A stretch of 64,000 bases of DNA, from contig NZ_JAJOMX010000001.1 of NCBI RefSeq assembly GCF_024699925.1, forward strand, positions 1,960,001 through 2,024,000, in the 5' to 3' direction. Position numbers and translations under genes: made by a program. This document shows positions 36,492 through 45,158 of this stretch, piece after piece (within the stretch, counting starts at the first letter, position 1; the number at the start of each line of letters is the position of its first letter). The notes beneath the pieces are model-generated. The model did no database searches. It had not been told where the DNA came from and saw only the letters and a program-made list of their open reading frames with translations. The DNA is from Mesorhizobium sp. J428. Lineage in GTDB: Bacteria; Pseudomonadota; Alphaproteobacteria; Rhizobiales; Rhizobiaceae.

Positions 36492-36935
36492 TCACCTCTC
36501 ATACTCGATGAACCCCGTCCTTCTCGCGATCCGATCATAGAGCTGCCGGGCCGTCGCGTTGGTCTCGTGCGTCATCCAGTAGACATTGGTGATGCCCTGC
36601 CGGTCTGCCTCGGCGTAGACCGCCTCGATCAGCCTGCGCCCGACGCCCGTGCCGCGAACATCCGGGTCGGCATAGAGGTCCTGCAGGTAGCAGTTGTTCT
36701 TCGCCGACCAGCAGGTGCGATGGAGGATGTAGTGGACGAGGCCGGCCGCGCGGCCGTCGACCAGCGCGATAAAGCCGTTCGGCTCGTATTCGCCAGGATC
36801 GAACAGGCGCTTCCACGTCGTCACATAGGTCTCTTCCGGCAATACGGTCTTGTAGAAGGTCAGGTAGTCGGTCCACAGACGCTTCCAGTCGGCATGGTCG
36901 GACTGGCGCAAAGGACGGATTTCGACACTCGGCAT
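36492..36935 (-). CDS. GNAT family N-acetyltransferase
   Basis: The 147-residue protein starts at ATG 36935 with AGGAG 6 nt upstream, ruling out the longer reading. It has the GNAT motif A: CYLQDLYADPDVRGTGVGRRLIEAVYAEA (residues 85-115 region; Arg-x-x-Gly-x-Gly acetyl-CoA loop) and a C-terminal YDRIARRTGFIEYER. Substrate unknown; the N-terminal SVEIRPLRQSDHADWKRLW is common to amino-acid and aminoglycoside-type acetyltransferases. Confidence 0.88.
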   Translation of the reverse strand: MPSVEIRPLRQSDHADWKRLWTDYLTFYKTVLPEETYVTTWKRLFDPGEYEPNGFIALVDGRAAGLVHYILHRTCWSAKNNCYLQDLYADPDVRGTGVGRRLIEAVYAEADRQGITNVYWMTHETNATARQLYDRIARRTGFIEYER

Positions 36936-37047
36936 GGCTGCTCCTGATGTCCGCCAATGCAATTCGCTGGTTGTCAGCGGCCCGGAGCACAGCTAAGCCG
37001 GACCGCGAAAACCCCGCAAGGGACGTGCGACGGCAAAGGATGGTCCA

Positions 37048-38103
37048 GTGCTGAAGAAGACCGACGCGGCGACGGACGACGGGCTGCACTTTCCCTGGGC
37101 GGAGCCGCCGGCCGGCGAGGCCTTTGTCGAAGTGGCTCCCGGCATCCTCTGGTTCAGGATTCCGCTGCCGTTCCGGCTCGACCACGTCAACATCTACCTG
37201 ATCGAGGACGGCGACGGCTGGGCGGTGCTCGATACGGGAATTTCCAACCAGGCAACGCGCGACGCCTGGGAGCGGATCGTCTCCGGCCCGCTCGCAGGGC
37301 GCCGGCTGACCCGGCTGATCGTCTCGCATTTCCATCCGGACCATATCGGACTGGCGGGCTGGATGTGCGAGCGGTTCGAAATGCCGCTGCTCACCAGCCA
37401 GACCGGCTATCTCGGCTGCATCAACATCTCGCTCAGTCCAAACGCCATGGGCGAGAAGCCCTATCAGGATTTCTACCGTTCGCACGGCATGTCGCTGGAG
37501 ACGGCGCAGCTCGTCGCCACGCACGGCAACGGCTACCTGCGCATGGTCTCACCCCTGCCGCCGACATTCCGCCGGCTCGTCGCCGGCGACGAGCTGGAGA
37601 TCGGCGGCCGCCGTTTCGAGGTGCTTTCGGCCGACGGACATGCTCCGGAACAGCTTATGCTCTATCTCGCCGAGGAGAACGTGTTCCTGGCATCGGATCA
37701 GGTTCTGGCGAAGATCACGCCGAATGTCAGCGTCTGGGCGGTCGAGCCGGAAGGCGATCCTCTCGGGCTCTACATCAGGTCGCTGCGCGTCATCGAGAAT
37801 GCGATTCCCGGCGATGCGCTGGTGCTGCCCGGCCATCAGCTGCCGTTCTACGGCTTGCATGAGCGGGCGCGCCAGCTCGCCGCCCACCACGCCGAACGCT
37901 GCGAGCGTATCGCGAAGGCCTGCGAGGAAGGCGCGAAATCGGTGGCGGACCTTGTGCCTGTCCTCTTCCCCCGTCAGCTCGATCCGCACCAGCTCAGCTT
38001 CGCGTTCAGCGAAACTCACGCCCATGTGAACTACATGGTTGGGCGGCGCGAACTCGTCTGGGATCGCGCGGAGCCGGAACGGCTCCGCGTCATGCTTGCC
38101 TGA
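37048..38103 (+). CDS. MBL-fold metallohydrolase (glyoxalase II-like)
   Basis: The 351-residue protein has the MBL metal signature SHFHPDHIGLAGW (about residue 95), GWAVLDTGIS, DGHAPEQLMLY and LPGHQLPF, with an additional C-terminal helical domain. It binds two metals in related enzymes. The start at GTG 37048 follows AAAGGA; the ATG at 37040 ends after four codons. The C-terminal region suggests an RNase Z or glyoxalase II-like thioester hydrolase, but the substrate is unknown. It is convergent to moxR. Confidence 0.85.
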   Translation: MLKKTDAATDDGLHFPWAEPPAGEAFVEVAPGILWFRIPLPFRLDHVNIYLIEDGDGWAVLDTGISNQATRDAWERIVSGPLAGRRLTRLIVSHFHPDHIGLAGWMCERFEMPLLTSQTGYLGCINISLSPNAMGEKPYQDFYRSHGMSLETAQLVATHGNGYLRMVSPLPPTFRRLVAGDELEIGGRRFEVLSADGHAPEQLMLYLAEENVFLASDQVLAKITPNVSVWAVEPEGDPLGLYIRSLRVIENAIPGDALVLPGHQLPFYGLHERARQLAAHHAERCERIAKACEEGAKSVADLVPVLFPRQLDPHQLSFAFSETHAHVNYMVGRRELVWDRAEPERLRVMLA

Positions 38104-38112
38104 TCGGGCAGA

Positions 38113-38952
<840 letters not shown>

Positions 38953-39076
38953 CCGTCACCGTCCAGTCTATTGAGCCGGCGCGACAGTAGGGACAGCGGA
39001 AAGAGAGGGCAAGCGTCCGGCTTTCGAACGCGGATAAGAAGTGCCGCTGGGCTTGGCGCTTCTGTCCGAAAATGCG

Positions 39077-39111
39077 AAACGCCCGCGCCTCGACGGGAGA
39101 CACGGGCGTTT
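39077..39111 (-). terminator. Hairpin downstream of the secreted peptide gene 39143-39370
   Basis: AAACGCCCG (39077-39085) and CGGGCGTTT (39103-39111) pair across a 17-nt loop. On the minus strand it lies 32 bp past the stop of the secreted peptide gene and ends in a TTT run. Confidence 0.6.
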
Positions 39112-39142
39112 TCGGGTGGTCGATCGGGCGTAAGCCCGGCCG

Positions 39143-39370
39143 TCAATGGCCCGAATAGTTCTGGTTCAGGTTGATCAGAAAGCCGTCGGCGCCCGGAACA
39201 GTCGCGTTCTGGAGCGAAGAGACCGAGAGACCGCCGCCAACCGGAGCCGTGCCGGCATTCTGGACGTTCTGCGCGAAGGCGTCGCTGTAGATCAGAGCGG
39301 GAGCTTCCTGGGCCGCGGCAACGCCGGAAAGGCCGAGGACGGCGACGGAAGCGAGGAGGAACTTGTTCAT
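39143..39370 (-). CDS. Small secreted protein, DUF680-like, paralogue 1
   Basis: The 75-residue protein has a Sec signal peptide (FLLASVAVLGLSGVAAAQ; cleavage near residue 20) followed by EAPALIYSDAFAQNVQNAG, which is nearly identical to the neighbouring gene, then Gly/Asn-rich sequence. The start carries AGGTATCCTCCC in the complement, i.e. GGGAGGATACC upstream. DUF680 proteins are a rhizobial (Mesorhizobium) family of unknown function; the resemblance is by eye. Probably periplasmic or secreted. Confidence 0.75.
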   Translation of the reverse strand: MNKFLLASVAVLGLSGVAAAQEAPALIYSDAFAQNVQNAGTAPVGGGLSVSSLQNATVPGADGFLINLNQNYSGH

Positions 39371-39401
39371 GGGAGGATACCTTTCAGGTGGTTGGTTGAA
39401 T

Positions 39402-39420
39402 CGGCCTGCGGATCAGGCCG
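39402..39420 (-). terminator. Short hairpin between the two secreted paralogues
   Basis: CGGCCTG (39402-39408) pairs with CAGGCCG (39414-39420). It lies just past the stop codon of gene 39427-39669 on the minus strand. Without a T-run it may act as attenuator or mRNA stabiliser. Confidence 0.4.
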
Positions 39421-39426
39421 GGGGCC

Positions 39427-39669
39427 TTAGCGGCCGCCCTGGTAGTTCGGGTTGTTGCGGATGTCGCTGATGGTCTGTCCGGCGCTCTGGACAGGCACGC
39501 TTGCATTGCGCTGCGATGTGACGGTCAGGCCGCGGTCGGCCGACGGAACACCGGCGTTCTGGACGTTCTGCGCGAAGGAGTCGCTGTAGATGAGGGCAGG
39601 AGCTTCCTGTGCGGCGGCGATGCCCGAGAGGCTCAGCACGGCGGCCGAGGCGATGAGGAACTTACGCAT
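39427..39669 (-). CDS. Small secreted protein, DUF680-like, paralogue 2
   Basis: The 80-residue protein has the same layout as its neighbour: signal peptide RKFLIASAAVLSLSGIAAAQ, then EAPALIYSDSFAQNVQNAG, then a divergent C-terminal part ending NPNYQGGR. The two genes are 57 bp apart and same strand, so a tandem duplication is likely. Conservation is highest in the first 40 residues, suggesting the shared motif is functional. Role unknown. Confidence 0.75.
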   Translation of the reverse strand: MRKFLIASAAVLSLSGIAAAQEAPALIYSDSFAQNVQNAGVPSADRGLTVTSQRNASVPVQSAGQTISDIRNNPNYQGGR

Positions 39670-39954
39670 TGTTTTATCCCTTTTGCTTCGAGGCCTCCCG
39701 ACATTTCGGCAAGGCCTTCGTCTTTCTTGAAATCGAGGCGGCGATAAGTGCGTCGTCCGATGACGCTCAGATGGGCCGTTCCGGGCTGACTTTCAAAACA
39801 ACAGAAAGGGAAACAAGGTTGACGGTCTGATCGCGATTTCGTGACCGGATTTCCCTTGAAAAACAGAGCGTTCACCAACCGTCGCCCCTGACGCAGGGTG
39901 AGCCGTTTCAAGGCTTCGCAAACGTCTGGCGGTCGCGAAGCGGAAGGCCTATAT
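39670..39954. other. Gene-free region upstream of 6S RNA
   Basis: About 285 bp without a convincing ORF. It should hold the promoter of the secreted paralogue operon (leftward) and of 6S RNA (rightward). CTATATTGG at about 39949-39957 is a plausible -10 for the 6S RNA. Nothing else was recognised. Confidence 0.4.
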
Positions 39955-40115
39955 TGGCGTGGACGGTCTGCGCTTCGCGGCAGGAGTAACACTTCCCCGG
40001 GGCCTTATTGATCCCAAGGGAGCTGTCCCTGGGGAGACCCGTGGGTCTCTTCATACGGCGCCCACCTACTTTGTAGGCACCCGGGATCAACCTCTCCACC
40101 GGTCTGCGTGGATCG
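39955..40115 (+). ncRNA. ssrS: 6S RNA
   Basis: The sequence has alphaproteobacterial 6S RNA features: an internal CCCCGGGG region, TTGATCCCAAGGGAGC, GGAGACCCGTGGGTCTC as a terminal hairpin (GAGACCC/GGGTCTC), CACCTACTTTGTAGGCACC with a TTTGTA loop closed by CCTAC/GTAGG, and GGGATCAACC facing the GATCCC near the 5' side. The extended closing stem and large bulge mimic an open promoter that binds σ70-RNA polymerase. The location immediately upstream of the 5-formyl-THF cyclo-ligase gene is a conserved 6S RNA context. The ends are approximate (±15 nt). Confidence 0.82.
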
Positions 40116-40206
40116 TCGCTTCCCCTTCGCTAATCCGCACAATGAAGTCGCATGCCGGCTGTCCCGCGGCCGGAGGATGGATATTGTCGGGCGAGGAGGG
40201 ACCGTC

Positions 40207-40788
40207 ATGGACGATCGCGCGATCAAGAAGAAGCTCCGGCAGGAGGCGCTCGCCCGACGCGACGCGTTGTCGCCGGAATGGCGGATCGAGGCCTCCCTCG
40301 GCATGGCGGACAGGGCCGGCGAGATCGGCGTCGAGCCGGGCGCGGTCGTCTCCGGCTTCTGGCCGATGCGCTCCGAGGTCGACGTCCGCCCGCTGATGTT
40401 CGCGCTGCGCGAACTCGGCGGGCGCCTCTGCCTCCCCGCGATCCTCGACAAGGATACGATCGTCTTCCGCGAACTCGTGCGCGGCGCGCCGATGATCGAC
40501 ATGGGCTTCGGCACCGCCGGCCCGGGCCCCGAGGCCGAAGTGCTCCAACCGACCCTCATGCTCGTCCCGCTCGCCGCCTTCGACCGGCGCGGCCACCGCA
40601 TTGGCTATGGCGCCGGCTATTACGACCGCGCGATCGCGCGTCTCCAGGCCAGTGCTCGTCCGCCCCGCCTGGTCGGCATTGCCTTCGATTGCCAGGAGGT
40701 CGAAAAGGTCCCGGACGAACCTCATGACATCGTCATTCCCGAATTCCTGACGGAATCCGGCTTGCGCAGCTTCGCGCCGGCTCTATAG
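40207..40788 (+). CDS. 5-formyltetrahydrofolate cyclo-ligase
   Basis: The 193-residue protein has the N-terminal KKKLRQEALARRDALS (ATP-binding region), GFWPMRSEVDVRPLM and the C-terminal LMLVPLAAFDRRGHRIGYGAGYYDRAIA, diagnostic for methenyl-THF synthetase (YgfA/FthC). It converts 5-formyl-THF to methenyl-THF using ATP. GAGGAGGG at 40193-40200 supports ATG 40207. It sits right after 6S RNA, as ygfA does in other proteobacteria, and is followed 7 nt later by the phosphodiesterase gene, so an operon is likely. Confidence 0.94.
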   Translation: MDDRAIKKKLRQEALARRDALSPEWRIEASLGMADRAGEIGVEPGAVVSGFWPMRSEVDVRPLMFALRELGGRLCLPAILDKDTIVFRELVRGAPMIDMGFGTAGPGPEAEVLQPTLMLVPLAAFDRRGHRIGYGAGYYDRAIARLQASARPPRLVGIAFDCQEVEKVPDEPHDIVIPEFLTESGLRSFAPAL

Positions 40789-40795
40789 AAGCCGG

Positions 40796-41620
40796 ATGCG
40801 TCTTCTCTTTCTGGGCGACATGGTGGGCAGAACGGGCCGCACGGCGGTCTGGGAACGCCTTCCCGGTCTCATCTCCGACTTCGGGCTCGATTTCGTCATC
40901 GTCAATGGCGAGAACGCCGCCGGCGGCTTCGGCATCACCGAAGAGATCTTCCAGGAGACCTTGCAGGCCGGCGCTGACGTCGTCACCACCGGCAACCATG
41001 TCTGGGACCAGCGTGAGGCGCTGGCGTTTGCGCCGCGCGAGGAACGCTTCCTGCGGCCCGCCAACTTTCCGAAGGGCACGCCGGGCCGCGGCTCGGGCGT
41101 CTACCTCGCAAAGAACGGGGCCCGCGTGATGGTCTCCAACATCATGGGCCGCGTCTTCATGCACCCCGAGCTCGACGATCCGTTCGTCGCCGGTGAGCGC
41201 GAGCTCGCGGCCTGTCCGCTTGGCGAGCAGGCGGACGCGGTGGTGATCGACTTCCACGCCGAGGCGACCTCGGAGAAGATGTGCTTCGCCCACTTCGTCG
41301 ACGGCCGCGCCAGTCTCGTCGTCGGCACCCACACGCACTGCCCCACCGCCGACCACCAGATCCTCAACGGTGGCACGGCATATCTGTCCGATGCCGGCAT
41401 GTGCGGCGATTACGATTCCTCGCTCGGCATGGACAAGGAGGAGCCGCTCAACCGTTTCCTGTCCAAGGTTCCGAAGGGCCGCTTCGAGGCCGCAACCGGC
41501 CCCGCCACGATCTGCGGCGTCGGCGTGGAGATTTCCGACCGCACCGGCCTGGCCGAAAAGATCGGCCTGCTGCGGCAGGGTCCCCGCCTCGAGGAAACCC
41601 TTCCCTCCTTCTGGACCTGA
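40796..41620 (+). CDS. YmdB-like (TIGR00282) metallophosphoesterase
   Basis: The 274-residue protein has the calcineurin-like motifs [15 protein letters not shown] (Asp), [10 protein letters not shown] (Asn-Glu), TTGNHVWDQ (Asn-His) and [14 protein letters not shown] (His-x-His). B. subtilis YmdB of this family hydrolyses cyclic nucleotides; in alphaproteobacteria the substrate is unproven. ATG 40796 lies 7 nt after the cyclo-ligase gene; the two are commonly linked in rhizobia. Confidence 0.9.
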   Translation: MRLLFLGDMVGRTGRTAVWERLPGLISDFGLDFVIVNGENAAGGFGITEEIFQETLQAGADVVTTGNHVWDQREALAFAPREERFLRPANFPKGTPGRGSGVYLAKNGARVMVSNIMGRVFMHPELDDPFVAGERELAACPLGEQADAVVIDFHAEATSEKMCFAHFVDGRASLVVGTHTHCPTADHQILNGGTAYLSDAGMCGDYDSSLGMDKEEPLNRFLSKVPKGRFEAATGPATICGVGVEISDRTGLAEKIGLLRQGPRLEETLPSFWT

Positions 41621-41662
41621 ACGGTCGCACCGCGACTGAAAGCCCTTCCGCGAATTTCCTCG

Positions 41663-41683
41663 ATGTAGGAGTTTCTCCTACAT
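41663..41683. promoter_or_regulatory. Perfect 9-bp inverted repeat upstream of terC
   Basis: ATGTAGGAG (41663-41671) and CTCCTACAT (41675-41683) pair around TTT. It lies 80 bp upstream of the terC start; TTGACG (41683-41688) overlaps its end and may be a -35 element, making this a likely operator. The following leader (41690-41763) contains further GC hairpins. The cognate regulator was not identified. Confidence 0.6.
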
Positions 41684-41763
41684 TGACGTTTGCCGGGGTG
41701 CTCCCTACTTCTCGGGCAACCCTCACCGCGCGCCCCTTCGGGCCAACACGGAACATCACAACA

Positions 41764-42507
41764 ATGGAATGGCTTCTCGGCTTCTTCGACTGGACGAGCG
41801 ATCCGACGGCATGGGTGGCGCTCGCCACACTCGTCATTCTCGAGGTCGTCCTCGGCATCGACAACCTCATCTTCATCTCGATCCTGACCAACAAGCTGCC
41901 GATCGAGCAGCAGGCAAGGGCCCGGCGCCTCGGCATCAGCGCCGCGCTGATCATGCGATTGATGCTCCTGGCCACGATCTCGTTCATCGTGCAGCTCACG
42001 ACGCCGCTGTTCACCTCGTTCGGCCATCCGTTCTCGTGGCGTGACATCATCCTCATCGCCGGCGGCCTGTTCCTGGTCTGGAAAGCGACGCGCGAGATCC
42101 ACCACACGGTCGATCCGCAGGACCACAAGGAGGACATGGTCGGCGGTGCGGTCTCGATGACCATCGGCGCCGCGATCTTCCAGATCCTGCTGCTCGACCT
42201 CGTCTTCTCGATCGACTCGATCATCACCGCTGTCGGCATGACCGACCACATCGCGATCATGTATATCGCCGTGATCTGCGCCGTGACAGTGATGCTGCTC
42301 GCGGCGGAACCGCTGTCGAAGTTCATCGCGAAGAACCCGACCATCGTCATGCTGGCGCTGGGCTTCCTCTTGATGATCGGCATGACGCTGATCGCAGACG
42401 GCTTCGGCTTCCACGTGCCCAAGGGCTACATCTACGCCGCAATGGGCTTCTCGGCCCTCGTCGAGGCGCTTAACATGCTGGCGCGCCGGGCCAAGACGAG
42501 GCAGTGA
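41764..42507 (+). CDS. TerC family integral membrane protein
   Basis: The 247-residue protein has about seven membrane segments and the TerC signatures [24 protein letters not shown] and [20 protein letters not shown] with conserved acidic residues inside the membrane. TerC/Alx proteins export Mn2+ or help metalate exported enzymes and are linked to tellurite resistance. ATG 41764 is chosen because family homology starts there; a longer ORF from 41281 runs through the previous gene. The upstream palindrome suggests regulated expression. Confidence 0.93.
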   Translation: MEWLLGFFDWTSDPTAWVALATLVILEVVLGIDNLIFISILTNKLPIEQQARARRLGISAALIMRLMLLATISFIVQLTTPLFTSFGHPFSWRDIILIAGGLFLVWKATREIHHTVDPQDHKEDMVGGAVSMTIGAAIFQILLLDLVFSIDSIITAVGMTDHIAIMYIAVICAVTVMLLAAEPLSKFIAKNPTIVMLALGFLLMIGMTLIADGFGFHVPKGYIYAAMGFSALVEALNMLARRAKTRQ

Positions 42508-42514
42508 CGTGGCC

Positions 42515-42549
42515 GCCGCGGGCAGCTGCCTGCGGCGAATCGCTTTTTT
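42515..42549 (+). terminator. terC terminator
   Basis: GCCGCGGGCAG (42515-42525) and CTGCCTGCGGC (42526-42536) pair with one wobble; seven nucleotides later a T run (42544-42549) follows. Confidence 0.7.
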
Positions 42550-42561
42550 GCCGGCCGGGAC

Positions 42562-42590
42562 TGGCCAAATCCCGGTCGGGCGTGTATAGG
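42562..42590 (+). promoter_or_regulatory. Probable rpmF promoter
   Basis: TGGCCA (42562-42567) and TATAGG (42585-42590) are 17 nt apart. The -10 box is followed by CACGCC, nearly the same as at rpmE (TATAGGGCACGCC), a GC-rich discriminator typical of growth-rate-controlled promoters. Confidence 0.5.
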
Positions 42591-42668
42591 CACGCCACTT
42601 TCAATCAACCGCCGTGTGCGATGCCCGATTTCGGGTTCCCCGGCTTGTGAGACGCCCGGAGCAGTACA

Positions 42669-42851
42669 ATGGCAGTTCCTAAACGAAAGACCTCCCCGTC
42701 GAAGCGCGGCATGCGCCGCTCGGCCGATGCGCTGAAGGCCCCGACCTATGTCGAGGACAAGAATTCCGGCGAGATGCGCCGCCCGCATCACATCGACCTG
42801 AAGACCGGCATGTATCGCGGCCGCCAAGTTCTCGAGCCCAAGGAAAGCTGA
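42669..42851 (+). CDS. rpmF: 50S ribosomal protein L32
   Basis: The 60-residue protein ([20 protein letters not shown]..., ending [12 protein letters not shown]) is a complete L32 of the zinc-free type: the CxxC pairs of the zinc form are absent ([15 protein letters not shown]). Its own promoter and terminator make it monocistronic. Both ribosomal proteins in this window (L31, L32) are zinc-independent versions. Confidence 0.96.
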   Translation: MAVPKRKTSPSKRGMRRSADALKAPTYVEDKNSGEMRRPHHIDLKTGMYRGRQVLEPKES

Positions 42852-42886
42852 TCGGCGCCCTTCGGGGCTTGACGATCCATCGAAGG

Positions 42887-42911
42887 GCCGGCGCTTGCGC
42901 CGGCCTTTTTG
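42887..42911 (+). terminator. rpmF terminator
   Basis: GGCCGGCGC (42887-42895) and GCGCCGGCC (42898-42906) form a perfect stem with a TT loop, followed by T5. Confidence 0.9.
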
Positions 42912-42977
42912 CATGCACGCTTGACGCGGCGAGGCGGGACCGCTCTACAAGCGGCTGAAGCCTTTGCGGAGGATCGC

Positions 42978-43379
42978 ATGATCGGCAGCATTCCCCTCAT
43001 CGTCGTCCCATTCGTCCTCTACAACATGGGCCTCGTCGGCCTGTTCGGCGGCGAGGCCGATCCTTGGGCGCAGGTGCTGTTCTCGATCCGAATGATGTCT
43101 GGCGGTACCTGGTCGATGACGCTCGGCGACCTGATGGTGCTCATCGGCCTGTTCTTCCTGTTCATCGAGATCATGAAGTCGACGCGGACCTCCAACGCCT
43201 CCGTCATCGATCACCTGCTCTCGACCTTCGTCTTCGTCGCCTTCCTGGTCGAGTTCCTGCTGGTGCCGGGAGCCGCGCACTCCGTGTTCTTCACGCTGAT
43301 GATGATCGCGCTGGTCGACGTGCTCGCAGGCTTCTCGGTCTCGATCCGCTCGGCCGGGCGCGACGTGAACTTCCGCTGA
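42978..43379 (+). CDS. Conserved membrane protein, unknown function
   Basis: The 133-residue protein starts at ATG 42978 with GCGGAGG upstream. It has about four membrane segments (SIPLIVVPFVLYNMGLVGLF, LGDLMVLIGLFFLFIEIM, LLSTFVFVAFLVEFLLV, VFFTLMMIALVDVLAGFSVSI). I do not know a named family. It precedes ggt by 4 nt, so it is probably cotranscribed with it, but no functional link is evident. Confidence 0.75.
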   Translation: MIGSIPLIVVPFVLYNMGLVGLFGGEADPWAQVLFSIRMMSGGTWSMTLGDLMVLIGLFFLFIEIMKSTRTSNASVIDHLLSTFVFVAFLVEFLLVPGAAHSVFFTLMMIALVDVLAGFSVSIRSAGRDVNFR

Positions 43380-43383
43380 GACG

Positions 43384-44970
43384 ATGCGCGACTTCCAGCG
43401 CCCCGGCCGCTCGCCCGTCATCGCCGGGAACGGCATGGCCGCGACGTCGCACCCGCTTGCCACCGCCGCGGCGATCGATGTGCTGAAGTCCGGCGGCAAC
43501 GCCGTCGATGCCGCGGTCGCAGCGTCGGCCGTGCTCACCGTGGTCGAACCGCATATGACCGGCATCGGCGGTGACTGCTTCGTCATCCTGGTCGAGCCGG
43601 ACGGTTCCGTGCACGGGCTCAACGGCTCCGGCCGGGCGCCCGCGGGTGCGAGCGCCGAGGCCTATCGCGCGCGCGGGCTGACGGAAATCCCAGAATTCGG
43701 CGCACTCTCGATCACAGTCCCTGGCGCGATCAAGGCGTGGGAGACGCTGCTTGCGCGCTTCGGCACTCGGGGCTTCGACGCGCTCTTTGCGGACGCCATC
43801 CGCTACGCCGAAGAGGGCTACCCGGTCCATGCCCGCGTGGCGTGGGACTGGGCGCGGCAGGTCGACGCCCTGTCGGCAGACGAGGGCGGTTCTATGCACT
43901 ACCTGGTCGACGGCCGCTCTCCGGCTGCAGGCGCCCGACACCACCAGCCGGCGCTGGGCGCAACGCTGCGTGCGATTGCCGCGAAAGGCTCTCGCGCCTT
44001 CTATGAGGGACCGATCGCCGCCGAGATGGCCGCCGTCGTGCAGGCCAAGGGCGGCTATCTCGCCGAGGAGGATCTCGCCGCCGTCGCCGCCGACTGGGTG
44101 ACGCCGATCTCGACGCATTATCGCGGCCACGACGTGCTGGAGATCCCGCCGAACGGTCAGGGCATCACCGCGCTGATCATGCTCAACCTGATGCGCGAAC
44201 TCGGCGTCGAACATCTGCCGCCCGACAGCGCGGAGCGCTACCATCTCGAGATCGAGGCGGGCCGAATCGCCTATTCAGTGCTGCACCGAGAAGTCTCCGA
44301 TCCCGCCACGATGAAGGTCGCGGTCGAGACCGTGCTGGCGGACGGCTTCACGCGAGATCTGGCGCGGCAGTTTGACCCCGCGCGGCGCAACCCGGCCGTC
44401 GCCTTCCCTAAGAACCCGGCCTCCGACACGGTCTATCTCTCCGTGGTCGACCGCGACCGCCGCGCCGTCTCGTTCATCAATTCGACCTACGACGCCTTCG
44501 GCTCGCGCGTGGTTACACCGGTCGCCGGTATCGCGCTGCAGAACCGGGGGGCCTGCTTCAACCTGGTCGAGGGCCATCCCAACGAGATCGGCCCGCTCAA
44601 GCGGCCGCTGCACACCATCATCCCCGCCATGGCGATGAAGGACGGCCGCGCCTTTGCCTCCTTCGGCGTCATGGGCGGCGACTTCCAGCCGATGGGCCAT
44701 GCCCACGTCTTCTCCAACCTCGTCGACCACGGCATGGACCCTCAGGCCGCAATCGACCATCCGCGCCTGTTCTGGGGCGAGGACGGCGTGCTCGACGCCG
44801 AAGCCGGCATCTCGCCCGTCGTCCGCGACGGGATGTTGGCGCGCGGCCATCACCTCCGGGACGCCGCGCGTCCGCACGGCGGCGGCCAGATGATCGTCAT
44901 CGACGAGGCGAACGGCTTCCTGGTCGGCGGCTCCGACCCACGCAAGGACGGCTGCGCGATGGGGTGGTGA
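43384..44970 (+). CDS. ggt: Gamma-glutamyltransferase family protein (Ntn hydrolase)
   Basis: The 528-residue protein has GNAVDAAVAASAVLTVVEPHMTGIGGD near the N-terminus, a β-subunit start with nucleophilic Thr in SDTVYLSVVD (about residue 345), NSTYDAFGS and GGGQMIVID at the end, as in autoprocessed γ-glutamyltranspeptidases. It lacks an obvious signal peptide, so it may be a cytoplasmic member acting on γ-glutamyl compounds or acting as a cephalosporin-acylase relative. Proteolytic activation before the Thr is expected from the family. Confidence 0.9.
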   Translation: MRDFQRPGRSPVIAGNGMAATSHPLATAAAIDVLKSGGNAVDAAVAASAVLTVVEPHMTGIGGDCFVILVEPDGSVHGLNGSGRAPAGASAEAYRARGLTEIPEFGALSITVPGAIKAWETLLARFGTRGFDALFADAIRYAEEGYPVHARVAWDWARQVDALSADEGGSMHYLVDGRSPAAGARHHQPALGATLRAIAAKGSRAFYEGPIAAEMAAVVQAKGGYLAEEDLAAVAADWVTPISTHYRGHDVLEIPPNGQGITALIMLNLMRELGVEHLPPDSAERYHLEIEAGRIAYSVLHREVSDPATMKVAVETVLADGFTRDLARQFDPARRNPAVAFPKNPASDTVYLSVVDRDRRAVSFINSTYDAFGSRVVTPVAGIALQNRGACFNLVEGHPNEIGPLKRPLHTIIPAMAMKDGRAFASFGVMGGDFQPMGHAHVFSNLVDHGMDPQAAIDHPRLFWGEDGVLDAEAGISPVVRDGMLARGHHLRDAARPHGGGQMIVIDEANGFLVGGSDPRKDGCAMGW

Positions 44971-44998
44971 GGGTGAGAAACGGTTCGCGGAGCGAACG

Positions 44999-45020
44999 AA
45001 AAGCCCCTGAATGGGCTTTT
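44999..45020 (+). terminator. Terminator after ggt
   Basis: AAAAGCCC (44999-45006) and GGGCTTTT (45013-45020) form a perfect 8-bp stem with a T4 tail; just before it GTTCG/CGAAC forms a smaller hairpin. The rest of the gap to phaR (45021-45158) contains another inverted repeat, TTCGCCATG/CATGGCGAA (45113-45138), and no gene. Confidence 0.75.
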
Positions 45021-45158
45021 GGAGCGACGAACGCCCGGAACCGTAGCGGAGGGTTGGGGTCGCGCCTCTAGGGCTGGACCTGCTGCTTCGCAGGCCCGCC
45101 CGTTCGAAGCCTTTCGCCATGCCCATCGACATGGCGAATTCTCCTCCGGCGAGCCGGT

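Noticed and set aside
41690..41763. yybP-ykoY manganese riboswitch before terC
   Set aside because: I could not find the conserved GGGGAGTAG and CTACCG core; only hairpins and a palindrome are present.
45021..45158. Rhizobial intergenic mosaic (RIME-like) repeat after ggt
   Set aside because: Hairpins are present, but there is only one copy in the window, so repetitiveness cannot be shown.
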